Part shown: piece by piece, positions 9,912-19,931 of the stretch
How positions within the stretch are numbered: position 1 is the stretch's first letter
Layout of the letters: the number at the start of each line of letters is the position of its first letter
Origin: Forficula auricularia
Taxonomy: Eukaryota > Arthropoda > Insecta > Dermaptera > Forficulidae
Direction: 5' to 3'
NCBI GenBank assembly: GCA_024734495.1
Contig: JALMQS010000055.1
Span: 13,476,863 to 13,540,862 of the forward strand
Length of the DNA: 64,000 bases
The notes under the pieces: generated by a model
Database searches by the model: none
What the model saw: the letters and a program-made list of their open reading frames with translations, nothing else
What the model was told of the DNA's origin: nothing
Position numbers and translations under genes: made by a program

Positions 9912-11087
9912 TTAATTTCTTTCTTTTGCTTGGTTATCGTAACGATTCTGGCTTGAGGAGTCTTTTTTATTTAGTTCCTGTTTCTGCGGACAGGTGGCGG
10001 ATTTGTGTCCGAATAGGTTACAGTGGAAGCATTTATATCCTTGATGTTTTGTTGGACAAGTGTCATATACATGTTGTTTTGACCCACAACTGCTACATCG
10101 TGCTGGCATTTGCCTTTTATTGCTACCTCTAGTTTCACTGATAACTGGTTGTTTGCTGTATGTTCTGTTGGTTATGCTAGGTGCTTTAGAAATAATTTCT
10201 GAGTAAATTTTTAATTTTTCTTTAAGTTCTTTTATCGTTTTTGCTCCATATAATATCGTTTTTGCTCCATATAATATCGTTTTATTGTGGCTGTTGTCCT
10301 GTATGCCATCTAGTATATATTCTATTAGCGCTTCGTCTTCTAAATTCCCCCTGCTTGCTAGCTCTCTCATAATCAGGAAATATTCGTATACGTGCTCGCC
10401 TCTTTGTAATTTTCTCCTAGCTAGCTGCTTGTGAATATCCGCGCTGTTTACTTGTAATGAAAATTCTTCTAATAATGCTTCTTTTAATTTTTCCCACGTA
10501 TTAATGTGTCGTGTTCACTTTCAATGAATAACCTAGCTAGCCCAGTTATTAGTCGTCTGCCAAAGTTAAATAATTGTAAGCAACTCCAGCTTTGAATATT
10601 TGCCTCTGTTTCTATATCTTGTACCCATTTTTCTATTGGATAGTTATCCGTTCCGTTGAATTTCTTTAATAATGGCTCTATATCTCGAAAGTCGATTGTA
10701 CTGTGTTCGTTGATTCTATTTTCTACCGTTCTGTCTTTAATATGACTTTCGTCTCCTATGGATTCTATTGAGATATCAGCTTTGATCAGCATGTTCCAAA
10801 TTTTATTAATTAATTGATATTTATTGCTATGAGTCACTCCTAATATTTTTCCAAATGCATTGTGCATGCATGCATGTGTCATTGTCTAGTTTAGTTAAGA
10901 ATTCTGTTTTTTCTTGGTAAGGCACTGACCCCTTCTCGAATTCGAAACCTGAGAATTTCTTTATTTTTTCCCGTCTATTTCTTACTCCTATTTCATCGTA
11001 CAGTAGGTAGTGTAGATTTTTTATTACATCTTCGTCTGCTTCCCCAATTCGTTTAGCTACGTCTGGTGTATCTTTTAGCATTGGCAT
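9912..11087 (-). pseudogene. gag with two CCHC zinc knuckles
   Basis: Three overlapping minus-strand frames together read as one gag. The N-terminal part starts MPMLKDTPDVAKRIGEADED. The middle part has FRDIEPLLKKFNGTDNYPIE and KWVQDIETEA, a retroelement-gag capsid pattern. The C-terminal part holds two zinc knuckles, CSSCGSKQHVYDTC and CFHCNLFGHKSATC (C-x2-C-x4-H-x4-C). At least two frameshifts separate the parts. A 21-bp in-frame tandem duplication (10234-10275) doubles KTILYGA. Confidence 0.75.
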
Positions 11088-11427
11088 GATTGTGTAGTGG
11101 TCTTATTACTGATAAGAGGGGCAGGCGTGCAGGTGAGTAACCGTTGACCCTTACCTTTGTGCAATCCTTTTACGGCTGCTCTGGTTCCGCTGGCCTCCGC
11201 TAGTGGCGCTATCGGCGTCGTGATTGTTTAGGTGCTCCCAGTCGAGGCTTGCTGCTCGCGTCGGCCGGTCGCACTGCTCGTGTCTCGCTCGTCGCTGGCT
11301 GCCAGGCGCGCGCTAATGTGCGTGCCCGCGCAAAAACGGTCGTATCGGTGCCTCAAGGTGAATTGAAACAAACCTCCTCGGGTCCGAACCGAGATGGTCC
11401 AGCTCCGTCCGATAAAGCCTTTAACGA

Positions 11428-11445
11428 ATCCCGGCTGAGCCCCCA
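11428..11445 (-). promoter_or_regulatory. Candidate primer-binding site
   Basis: Four bases inside the upstream LTR boundary, the minus strand reads TGGGGGCTCAGCCGGGAT. It begins with TGG, as a tRNA 3'-end complement should. The complementary strand resembles a tRNA T-arm/acceptor end (cgaatcccggctgag then cccca). The tRNA identity is not assigned. Confidence 0.5.
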
Positions 11446-11449
11446 AGTT

Positions 11450-12080
11450 TGTGGGATATGATTTAGATGATGAATGAAGATGAGTTTTTGACTCGAAAGG
11501 CTAGATGGAAAGATATCGGTGGAGCTCCGGTGTCGGCGATTTTCTTCAGAGGTGAAAACCTCTTTTGGTGGCGTATAGCCAAGAAATTTGCTTTTTGAAT
11601 GATTAGTTAGAAAATGCTTTACCAAAATAAGAATTTGCCCTAAGGCAGTGAAAAAAATGCTTTTTCCAAAATAAACGGCACAAGGCAGTGAAAAGATGCT
11701 TTTTCCAAAATAATCGGCGCAAGGCCCGTTGTTTATTGCTTCTTCGTGGTTACAGGGTTTCGTACTGAGACAGCTTTGTCCCTTCAATCGTTCCAAAGTC
11801 GTCAGGCGTACTTTTGGAGAGTATTTAAACAGCACTTCACACAGTGAGAGCTGAATATCAACTGAATTTATTAATTACAGCTTGGCTTCTTTTATAGCCC
11901 CTGATCTAATTGCCAATTAAGATGATTGGTTAATAATTTTACTTAGATTGCGCTTGGGTAATTATAAAAGGGCGTGGCTTCTATTTTTCGCTAATTAGTT
12001 TATCAAGAGACACGGATCGATAAACATCGAAAATCAATTTACATTTCTAATTGAAAAAAAACACAAAATTAGCTCCCACA
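11450..12080 (-). repeat. Complete LTR (631 bp)
   Basis: Begins tgtggga and ends tcccaca, the TG...CA inverted ends of LTRs. It contains about three tandem copies of a ~45-bp unit around aaggcagtgaaa and tgctttttccaaaataa (11610-11725), possibly enhancer repeats. The minus-strand 160-codon frame at 11353-11835 straddles its edge and is not a gene. Confidence 0.85.
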
Positions 12081-12206
12081 GTACCTTTGCCAAACATGTG
12101 CGGTACTTACAGTATAATCAGCACTGAGGTCTGCATCTGTTTTGGGGTTGTCCACTCGAAGATTGATTTGGATCGTTGTGTGTGTAAATTGTTGAAACAA
12201 GCCGGG

Positions 12207-12497
12207 TCATCGAAAAATTTTAAACACATTCCTTGTCCTATCTCTAATCGTTAAAAGGAGTGTCTCCCCGAACTTCGACGTTCTCATGACCGAGTCTAAT
12301 ATAGTATAAAGTTCGTCTTCTTTTAGATCCTTTACTTTTACCAGAGATACATTTGCAGTGTTCAATACGCTTGCCAGATCCATATTATCCTGGAAAAGAA
12401 AGAGTAAAAATTTTATTTTCTCTGTTTACCACGACACCGATAATAAAATACATACTTTGTTTCTATTCGAAGAAGAAGAAGCAGTCGGCAAACTCAT
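12207..12497 (-). pseudogene. Gene B copy 1: spliced small protein, 3'-truncated
   Basis: Exon 1 (12497-12456) encodes MSLPTASSSSNRNK and ends at GTATG. A 66-nt intron follows, with a pyrimidine-rich end at TTTTCCAG. Exon 2 starts at 12389 with DNMDLASVLNTANVSLVKVK, then DLKEDELYTILDSVMRTSKF and GETLLLTIRDR. After NVFKIF the frame meets unrelated sequence and stops at 12207, so the C-terminal half is missing. A full-length relative is at 19222-19708. The VKVKDL...GETLLL...FLPNRY pattern resembles small arthropod proteins I suspect of being OB-fold nucleic-acid binders; that is inference from memory, not shown here. It lies about 220 nt downstream of gene A on the same strand, as in the 19-20 kb copy. 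Confidence 0.65.
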
Positions 12498-12714
12498 GCT
12501 AAAATCATCAAAAGATGTTAATACTACTACAACTACTACTATTACTTTACTATTTGCTGCTCTCCTACTAACTACTACTACTACTACTTTAAACATTAGT
12601 ACCTGGCCACCGAGGAATGCTCGGTAACTTTTTTTTACTTAAAATCTATATATTAACCCCGAAATCCCCCCACCCGCCCCCACCATTCCACCCCACCTCG
12701 TGCTATCTAGTGGT

Positions 12715-13239
12715 CTATCTATCGATATTGAAAAAAAGGCCATAGACCCTGATCAGTCTATAGACATTTTGTTTCGAGCAGACTGCATCGGGGCAGTCAC
12801 CCCCCTCCTCCCACTCAGACCCATGAAATGGACAGGTGGAAGAAGTGTCCATTATTTTAATTTTCTGTAATGCCATCCCAGGATCATAGTTTTCCACCGT
12901 AAAATTAACTAAATATGTTAGTTCCTCTAGGAAATTCTTTTTCAGATCCCCCCTCACTACTACTCGATCGCCCTCCTTCACATGTTTAAGAAAAACATAT
13001 GAAAAATGATCTGGCCGAATCCCGCCCGCCTTTTCCCATGGAATACAGTGATGTTTGGTCTCTAGATATCTGACCGCTCGTTGGTCAATTATCAATAATT
13101 TATGCCGTATGCAAGGTGGGTCGAATAGATAGTTAAAGTGCTCTCCTTCAACTAGAATTGAAAATTCTTTTACAACAAACCTCCCCTCCACACGATACCC
13201 TTGCATATCGGCAAACAGAGTTCTAGTTAATTCGGACAT
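12715..13239 (-). CDS. Gene A copy 1: intact 174-aa protein of unknown function
   Basis: The longest and only intact copy of gene A. The start MSELTRTLFADMQGY is kept in all three copies. The body has RFVVKEFSILVEGEHFNYLF, then PPCIRHKLLIIDQRAVRYLE, HHCIPWEKAGGIRPDHFSYV and a charged segment VKEGDRVVVRGDLKKNFLEE. The C-terminal part is Cys/His-rich (CPFHGSEWEEGGDCPDAVC), a possible metal site. The layout, with an acidic DMQGY motif and VKEF near the N-terminus and a CPxH...C...C end, resembles uncharacterised arthropod proteins associated with large DNA transposons or endogenised viruses; I infer this with low confidence. Gene B follows on the same strand. CTA/TAG trinucleotide runs precede and follow it. 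Confidence 0.65.
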   Translation of the reverse strand: MSELTRTLFADMQGYRVEGRFVVKEFSILVEGEHFNYLFDPPCIRHKLLIIDQRAVRYLETKHHCIPWEKAGGIRPDHFSYVFLKHVKEGDRVVVRGDLKKNFLEELTYLVNFTVENYDPGMALQKIKIMDTSSTCPFHGSEWEEGGDCPDAVCSKQNVYRLIRVYGLFFNIDR

Positions 13240-13602
13240 ACTTACTTATGTAGTAGTAGTAGTAATGTAGTAGTAGTAGTACTTTAATTAATTTGAATGC
13301 ATTCAAAATACACAAAATAAAACAGTTGTTACTTACAGATCAGGCTCGACATCTCGATTATATTAAAATTAATGGGTTCATAATTGATATATAAATTGTC
13401 ACTTAATTATTATCTTTTACCGCTGCAGCTCCTTTTATTTATCAAACCACCCCCCCCCCCCCCCCTTGGGACTTCGTTCCCCTCCAAATCTAAATTATTA
13501 TCCCTGAAATAGCCTTAGCCCGTCCCGTTGGAATTCTCCCCTATTATACTCTCTCAAACCCTCTACACGCCCAAATTTACCCTTAAACCGCCTCGTTAAG
13601 AA
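13240..13602. other. Trinucleotide repeats and C-run; no gene
   Basis: (TAG)n runs at 13247-13282 sit just upstream of gene A. A long C homopolymer lies at about 13447-13466. Confidence 0.5.
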
Positions 13603-14112
13603 CAGGCCCGGTTCGAAAAGGTGCGGGGCCCGATTGGATTTTTTTTGCGGGGCCCTCTCTATATATTAAATATTTAAATAAAATTCAAATTCAGTATATA
13701 TATGTATATATAAATATATCAAATGTCATGGATCAGTCAGATATGTAAACTTCTACATAAATTAAAAAATAAAAATGTTCAAAATACAAAATCATTTATT
13801 GAATAAAAATTTTACATCACCGAATATGAATACATGAATTTATATATTTCAAAGTTTTTGTTCTGTAAATTCTTCTAAAATTGTTTGAAAATCTAATTTC
13901 CTCGCGTCTTCACTTTCAATCGACATAATTGCTAAACGATTTAATCTATCCTGATTCATTGTCGATCTCAGATAGTTTTTTATTAGTTTTAGCCTGGAAA
14001 ATGATCTCTCTCCAGAAGCAACGCTTACTGGAATTGTTAAGAATATTCGGAGAGCAATAAACAAGTTTGGGAATGCCGTTGCTATATCATTATCCGATAA
14101 AAATTTGATCAT
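13603..14112 (-). pseudogene. hAT transposase C-terminus and left terminal repeat
   Basis: Minus-strand peptide (14112-13849) LFIALRIFLTIPVSVASGER then SFSRLKLIKNYLRSTMNQDR and LNRLAIMSIE is the hAT C-terminal dimerisation domain (ERSFS...L...LRSTM..RL..LA). The GC-rich start caggcccggttcgaaaaggt at 13603 looks like the element end. A possible mate, ccgggcctg, occurs at 24254-24262, but the flanking 8-mers do not match. The rest of the transposase is missing. Confidence 0.75.
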
Positions 14113-14503
14113 TTTAAAAGATTTTCAAAAAATTCTGAAGGAAAACTAGATTTCAAAGCTAGGTAGATAGTGCAAAATCTCTCTAATATAGGACTATCCC
14201 AATTAAATTCAATACATTTGACATGAACTTTTACGGGTATCACTTTGATATAATTATAAAGTATACCCATATTATATAATTAGTCCAGATTAATTTGCCG
14301 CAACGCTGACGTAATGCCGCCGACAGGGAGCGCCGTCGGCATATTTGCGGCAAATTTGAAATATAATCGTAATTTGGACTCGAATTTTGAAATGAAACAC
14401 TCCAATTGATTTTAAATTAAGAAACATTAAATATATTGATAATTATTCCTCCTCCCCGCCCCCTCATCACTCAAAAATTAAATATTCAATTTGCTTTTCT
14501 TCG
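14113..14503. other. No gene seen
   Basis: AT-rich; contains a short GC palindrome around gccgccgacaggg/ccgtcggc near 14310. Possibly degraded hAT body. Confidence 0.4.
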
Positions 14504-14509
14504 CGCACA

Positions 14510-14705
14510 GAAAAAGATCATTTTCAAGATGTTCCTACCCAATAGATACTACGAGAAAATAAGAAACAAGAAATTAACCAAAAGAATATATTTTAAATGC
14601 CAGGAATCACAACTCGTATTTTTTAACGAGCATCCACCACCCCCGCGGTCATTGACACCATCTCCCGACCTGTTTGCAGAGAGTCAATCTAAACATCATG
14701 TGTAA
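14510..14705 (+). pseudogene. Gene B C-terminal fragment, inverted copy
   Basis: Plus-strand reading KKIIFKMFLPNRYYEKIRNK, then TKRIYFKCQESQLVFFNEHP and a Pro/Ser-rich tail to a stop at 14703-14705. It is an inverted duplicate of the gene B copy at 18037-18381. The matching tract continues to about 14790 and there ends at the same base on both sides (around gatgtaaaagttactcatac). Confidence 0.7.
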
Positions 14706-14792
14706 ACGTTGATTAAGGCTATACATGTATCTCGGTCAGATGTAATTGTTTTTTGAATAAAAATGTATGAGTAACTTTTACATCAAGGGTCA

Positions 14793-15662
14793 AGGTAGGA
14801 GGAGAGGTAGCACCTTTGGATTTCCACTGGTCCTCACTACTACCAGGGTACTCGGGTTGTCAGCGACATGTTACCGACTGGCCCTTGTATCAAGACCGTC
14901 CGTGCGTGGTGAAGAACCACATCCTTCACGTGGTGACCCTGTTTTCTAACTAAACACGGCGGATCTAGACTGGAAAGTCAATAATCATTCCTGGCAGAGG
15001 GCAGCAGTACCTGCCAGTACCGGACTAAGGCGCAAGAAGATTGACTGCGGACCGGCTTAGGATCGGATTAATTCAAGCATGGCTGCATCAGCTTTAATGG
15101 TTGGATTACTGCGGTGTAGAAGAGAGTCAACGGTTTCGAGAGCAAATGAAGACGTCGAGTGTCTCAATGGTCGAGAGAGCGGAAGAACAATCTACAATTG
15201 GGATGGGCTGAGTCCACTAACGAGGATAAGCGACCGAGTGATTGTCGGGATAAACAATCAAAATATTGTTGGCCAACAGCTTTGGGTGGACGAGCTAACA
15301 GGATTAGGGTACTCTTTTCCCCTCGAGTTGAGAAATTGGCTCCAAAAGCGGATGAATCAAGGAATTGATCAACGGTATAAGGATGTGCAAGCTAAAGGAA
15401 AGACAGGCAGCACATTAAAGACCCATATGGATAAGTCCTAGTCTTTTTAATCATGAAAATGCTCACTACTAATTTAAATTCCGGAGTTACAAGTCCTCCA
15501 ATCGGATCTCCGGGGAGGACAGTCCTGAGCAAGTCAAGGGTTGAAAGGTTGAAATATGGAGAAAGGATGAGGATCTGCACGTGGAATGTTAGAACCATGG
15601 CGCAAGCAGGGAAGATACATAATGCGGTACAAGAGATGAAAAGGATGGGTATTGAGGTCATG
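14793..15662 (+). mobile_element. 5' part of a non-LTR retrotransposon (CFDP2-like)
   Basis: A GC-richer leader (14793-15060) precedes frames on the plus strand. The frame at 15453 contains YGERMRICTWNVRTMAQAGK, the N-terminal motif of the apurinic-type endonuclease of this family, then NAVQEMKRMGIEV, and ends abruptly at 15662 in AT-rich sequence. The 120-codon frame at 15079-15441 is leader sequence in the same family and not a known domain. It is 3'-truncated, with no RT; the 3' fragments at 1501 and 63042 are from a similar element. Confidence 0.75.
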
Positions 15663-16070
15663 TCATATTATATAATAATAAATACATTAATAAATTTCAT
15701 CCAGGAATGCGAACTTAAAATAAATATATTTTTAATCATTTGAATAATTCATAATTTATCCAAGTAGTAGTATTATGCATTATAGCGCACACCACGTGAC
15801 CCCACCCCCACTCCTCCCGCGCCGCGCGCCACCTGTTGGTGATGACTCATACTCCATGTTATTATATGATCTGGTTAACATGTCTTGCCTCTAGAGGCCC
15901 CTGTAAAGAAAAGGTGTCTTATTCTATAAAAAATAAAATATTTTTTCTATAAGCATTTATTTTATTCTTTCATTTCTGGTACATAAGTAATATAGTGGAA
16001 AAAAAATTTCCCGCAAGAGAAAGGTTCGAACCTGTGCTATCCAAGTAATCTAACTAACAATTTGATGGCA
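15663..16070. other. No gene; tRNA-like fragment near 16010-16060
   Basis: The minus strand of about 16005-16060 contains a B-box-like GGTTCGAACC with flanking complementarity, as in a degraded tRNA or SINE. Otherwise AT-rich. Confidence 0.35.
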
Positions 16071-17885
16071 ATTTCAAAAGTTTTTATTTACAATAAACAT
16101 ATACAGGTACATATATTACAAGATTTAGGCAATAATTGACAGATTATATAATATATGGTACATTAAATATTTTCATTAGGTTTGCAACCACCTGCCTTGG
16201 ATTATGGCTTATGTTGCTTTGATTTTTGTTCTTTGTGATTATGATAACTTCTATTTTTGATACATACAAGTATATGTGAAATACTTACACCTAGATTTGT
16301 TTATATTAATTGACTCGTTAAGGGGTTTTTACAGGAAAAATTCAGAAGAACAAAAACCTGTTTTTTAGATATAAAAAAAGAATTTGGGCTTTTTGAGCCT
16401 TTACATTAGTTGGTGATTATGCCTAGACGTCTATAAGTCTCTGCAAATCTGGGGGTTTTCCCATATGAATTTTGAATAATTTGTTTCGTGTGTCTTGTTA
16501 GTTTATTGTGTTTAAGTTGATTATCATGGAAGGATTTGGAAATTTTGAAAATGTGTTCGTCAATTTTTTCTAATTCGGCCAATTCATGAAGTCTATCTAT
16601 TTTGGTGTATCTAGTTTTGTCTAAAATTAAGCGAAGACATTTGTTCTGGTATATTTGCAGAGGCTTGAGAGTCGTTTTGCTCACATCGCACCACGTTGGG
16701 GCGGGTATGTGAGTGAAGGCCTAGGCACAGATGTATATAACAGTCTTTTGTTCCTTTGAGACAGGAAAGAATTTCTTGACAAGAGAGGGAACATATTTTT
16801 CATATTTCCGTAGGCTTTTCTGAGTAAGTTCTTTATGTGCGACCTGAATGTGAGTCTTTTGTCCAGTTGAACTCCCAGGTATTTTGCTTCATCTTTCAGA
16901 GGGATTAACTGGTCATCGACTTTAAGGAGTTTGAAAATTGTATTGTCTTTGATCTTTTTGGTGAATAGGATGTTTTCGGTTTTGTCAGAATTGATTTTTA
17001 TTTTCCATTTTTTGAAAAAGGTTATAATTTGGTGGATTTGTGCTCGTTTATTAGCCACTACGGCGCTGAAAGACCTGACAAATAATACCGTGTCGTCCGC
17101 GTATAGAGCCAAATTGGAGCATTTGTTGAATTGTGGGATGTCATTGATATAAAGAGAAAATAGCTTAGGGCCCAGGACTGAGCCTTGGGGAACCCCAGCT
17201 AGAATTTCTTTGGATGTAGAGTATGTTTTATTTATTTTGACTTTGAATTTTCTGTCTGTTAGGTAGGAATTTATTAGCTTTATCAGGTAGAGCGGGAAGT
17301 TGTATTTTATAAGTTTCTGTATTAGCCCCTGGAGCCAGACTCTATCAAATGCCTTCTCGATATCCAGGAGAACCATAGCAGTATTTTTCCTTTCATGAAA
17401 GGTTTCATTTATGTGGGTCGTTAATCTGGCTATTTGTTGTGTTGTGTTATGCCTGGACCTGAAGCCGAACTGAGGGTCTATTGTAATTTTCTTTTCTTTG
17501 TCATGCCTTTCTATTCTATTTAGTATTATTTTATCTGTAATTTTTGAGAGTGTGTTTAGTAGGCTTATAGGTCTGTAGCTACTTGGGTCTTTTTTGTTTT
17601 TATACGGTTTGGCTATTGGAATAATTGTGGCAATTTTCCATTGTTCTGGGTAATATTGTAGTTTGATTATGGCGTTTATTATATACATAAATTGAACAAG
17701 AGCTTTTTTTGAAATTTTTTTATTAATAAGTTGTCAATCCCGTCAATTCCTGGAGCCTTGTTGTTTTTTAGTTTATGAATGTTTTGATAAATTTCTTGAG
17801 GGTTTGTGATGGTGTTTATAATTTCATTCTCTGTGAATATTGTGTTGTTTTTGAGTTTTCTTTTGAGTTTTTGATGCGTTAGCCC
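16071..17885 (-). mobile_element. 5'-truncated Jockey-clade-like non-LTR element
   Basis: Carries a reverse-transcriptase frame (see next entry) plus about 330 nt of 3' sequence. The 5' end breaks off near 17885, where the minus strand joins unrelated GC-rich sequence. No ORF1 and no endonuclease domain remain. Confidence 0.8.
16406..17850 (-). pseudogene. Reverse transcriptase (Jockey-like), frameshifted
   Basis: The main frame (17688-16681) has the RT motifs in order: IIPIAKPYKNKKDPSSYRPI, LNTLSKITDKIILNRI, QFGFRSRHNTTQQI, the catalytic AMVLLDIEKAFDRVW, ILAGVPQGSVLGPKLFSLYI and the catalytic box ALYADDTVLF. The thumb follows with KYLGVQLDKRLTF. Upstream on the same strand, in another frame, NNKAPGIDGIDN is the start of the RT domain. 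A shift at about 16684 moves the C-terminus (LKPLQIYQNKCLRLILD and onward) to a new frame ending at 16406. Not functional. Confidence 0.88.
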
Positions 17886-18036
17886 GCTCGACCAACTCGA
17901 CCCCCCACTGAAATGTGTCTTACTTTAGGTAATATAGGTAAAACAGGGGGAAAAAAAGATGTAAAAGTTACTCATACATTTTTATTCAAAAAACAATTAC
18001 ATCTGACCGAGATACATGTATAGCCTTAATCAACGT

Positions 18037-18381
18037 TTACACATCATGTTTAGATTGACTCTCTGCAAACAGGTCGGGAGATGGTGTCAATGACCTCGGA
18101 GGTGGTGGATGCTCGTTAAAAAATACGAGTTGTGATTCCTGGCATTTAAAATATATTCTTTTGGTTAATTTCTTGTTTCTTATTTTCTCGTAGTATGTAT
18201 TGGGTATGAACATCTTGAAAATGATCTTTTTCTTCTCGTCTCTCACCGCCAACAAAAGGGTTTCCACAAACTTTGAAGTACGGGTCACCGAATCCAAGAT
18301 AGTATAAACCATGTCGTCGCATAAATCCTTGATTTTAAGAAGCAGTGTTTTTGCTGAGTTTAACATATCGGCCATATCATC
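18037..18381 (-). CDS. Gene B copy, C-terminal exon (114 codons)
   Basis: Exon 2 begins at 18381 after an acceptor, CTTTTCAACAG. It encodes DDMADMLNSAKTLLLKIKDL, then CDDMVYTILDSVTRTSKFVE, TLLLAVRDEKKKIIFKMFIP, NTYYEKIRNKKLTKRIYFKC and QESQLVFFNEHPPPPRSL, with a polar tail to a stop at 18037. It is open throughout. Exon 1 is probably the MSSTPSTSRSR-encoding stretch near 18480-18450 across a (CGT)n tract, but I could not make the donor phase agree, so only exon 2 is annotated. Function unknown; OB-fold binding is a guess. An inverted partial copy lies at 14510-14705. Confidence 0.55.
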   Translation of the reverse strand, partial: DDMADMLNSAKTLLLKIKDLCDDMVYTILDSVTRTSKFVETLLLAVRDEKKKIIFKMFIPNTYYEKIRNKKLTKRIYFKCQESQLVFFNEHPPPPRSLTPSPDLFAESQSKHDV

Positions 18382-18552
18382 CTGTTGAAAAGATTTTAAA
18401 AAATCATTCTTGTCTACGAAAACGACGACGACGACGACGACAAATACTCATCCTCGACCTGCTCGTTGATGGTGTTGAACTCATATCTAGAAAAGCAGAT
18501 TTACGATTACTACTACTACTACTACAACTAGCTATAATGCATGATACTACTT

Positions 18553-19188
18553 ATTACATAATTTTATTACATTTAAAAAAAAAGAATTACATTCTTTGAG
18601 TTTCGGCGGACAATTCATCTATGATATCCTCCAGCTCCAACAGTAGTGATGATGGTCGCATCGTTCGTGGTTGTGGTGGTATTAGTTGTGGCTCGTTCAT
18701 AAAAACGAGTTGAGATTCTTGAACTTTAAAGTATAGCTTTTTGTAATCCACCTCATGTTTATCTTTTCATAATATCGATTAGGTAGAAACATTTTAAACA
18801 CATTTCTTTTCCTATCTCTAATCGTTAAAAGGAGTGTCTCCCCGAACTTCGACGTTCTCATGACGTTCTTATTACATAATTTTATTACATTTTTAAAAAA
18901 AGAATTACATTCTTTGAGTTTCGGCGGACAATTAATCTATGATATCCTCCAGCTCCATCAGTAGTGATGATGGTCGCATCGTTCGTGGTTGTGGTGGTAT
19001 TAGTTGTGGCTCGTTCATAAAAACGAGTTGAGATTCTTGAACTTTAAAGTATAGCTTTTTGTAATCCTCATCATGTTTATCTTTTCATAATATCGATTAG
19101 GTAGAAACATTTTAAACACATTTCTTTTCCTATCTCTAATCGTTAAAAGGAGTGTCTCCCGGAACTACGACGTTCTCATGACGTTCTT
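18553..19188 (-). repeat. Two extra tandem copies (318 bp each) of the gene B 3' exon
   Basis: Units start attacataattttatta at 18553, 18871 and 19189, a period of exactly 318 bp twice. Each repeats the C-terminal exon of B from FGETLLLTIRDRKRNVFKMF to the stop region. Only the third unit (19189 on) joins the N-terminal part of the gene. The first two units therefore arose by tandem duplication of the gene end. Confidence 0.85.
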
Positions 19189-19221
19189 ATTACATAATTT
19201 TATTACATTTTTAAAAAAGAA

Positions 19222-19708
19222 TTACATTCTTTGAGTTTCGGCGGACAATTCATCTATGATATCCTCCAGCTCCAACGGTAGTGATGATGGTTGCATCGTT
19301 TGTGGTTGTGGCGGTAGTAGTTGTGGCTCGTTCATAAAAACGAGTTGAGATTTTTGAACTTTAAAAGTATAGTTTTTTGTAATCTTCCTCATGTTTATCT
19401 TGTCATAATAACGATTAGGTAGAAACATTTTAAACACATTCCTTTTTCCTATCTCTAATCGTTAAAAGGAGTGTCTCCCCGAACTTCGACGTTCTCATGA
19501 CCGAGTCTAATATAGTATAAAGTTCGTCCTCTTTTAGATCCTTTACCTTTACCAGAGATACATTTGCAGTGTTCAATACGCTTGCCAGATCCATATTATC
19601 CTGGAAAAGAAAGAGTAAAAATTTTATTTTCTCTGTTTACCACGACACCGATAATAAAATACATACTTTGTTTCTATTCGAAGAAGAAGAAGCAGTCGGC
19701 AAACTCAT
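19222..19708 (-). pseudogene. Gene B copy 2: full length, one frameshift
   Basis: Exon 1 (19708-19667) encodes MSLPTASSSSNRNK, followed by a 66-nt intron (GTATG ... TTTTCCAG) and exon 2 from 19600. The reading DNMDLASVLNTANVSLVKVK, RTSKFGETLLLTIRDR is broken by one extra base in an A/G run near 19440. In the +1 frame it then continues MFKMFLPNRYYDKINMRKIT, KNYTFKVQKSQLVFMNEPQ and a Pro/Gln-rich acidic tail ending AETQRM at 19222. The two adjacent tandem units have the base count that keeps the frame open, so this break is recent or a sequencing error. Gene A copy 2 lies upstream on the same strand. Confidence 0.7.
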
Positions 19709-19931
19709 GCTAAAATCATAAAAAGATGTTAATACTACTACAACTACTACTATTACTCTACTATTTGCTGCTCTCCTACTAACTACTACTACTACTACTA
19801 CTACTTTAAACATTAGTACCTGGCCACCGAGGAATGCTCGGTAACTTTTTTTTACTTAAAATCTATATATTAACCCCGAAATCCCCCCACCCGCCCCCAC
19901 CACTCCACCCCACCTCGTGCTATCTAGTGGT

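Larger units (their letters stand above)
9234..12084 (-). mobile_element. Internally deleted Ty3/gypsy-like LTR retrotransposon
   Basis: Bounded by a 4-bp duplication, gtac, at 9234-9237 and 12081-12084. The upstream (right) LTR is complete (11450-12080), and gag plus protease follow on the minus strand. The frame then stops just inside the reverse-transcriptase leader and joins directly to the middle of the second LTR, of which only the last 111 bp survive (9238-9348). One deletion therefore removed most of pol and most of the 3' LTR after insertion. Frameshifts in gag and pol confirm it is dead. Confidence 0.85.

Noticed and set aside
11353..11835. 160-codon minus-strand frame as a gene
   Set aside because: It lies across the LTR and its boundary and follows the LTR's internal tandem repeats.
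16005..16060. Functional tRNA gene
   Set aside because: Only a B-box-like half is present; no full cloverleaf could be drawn.
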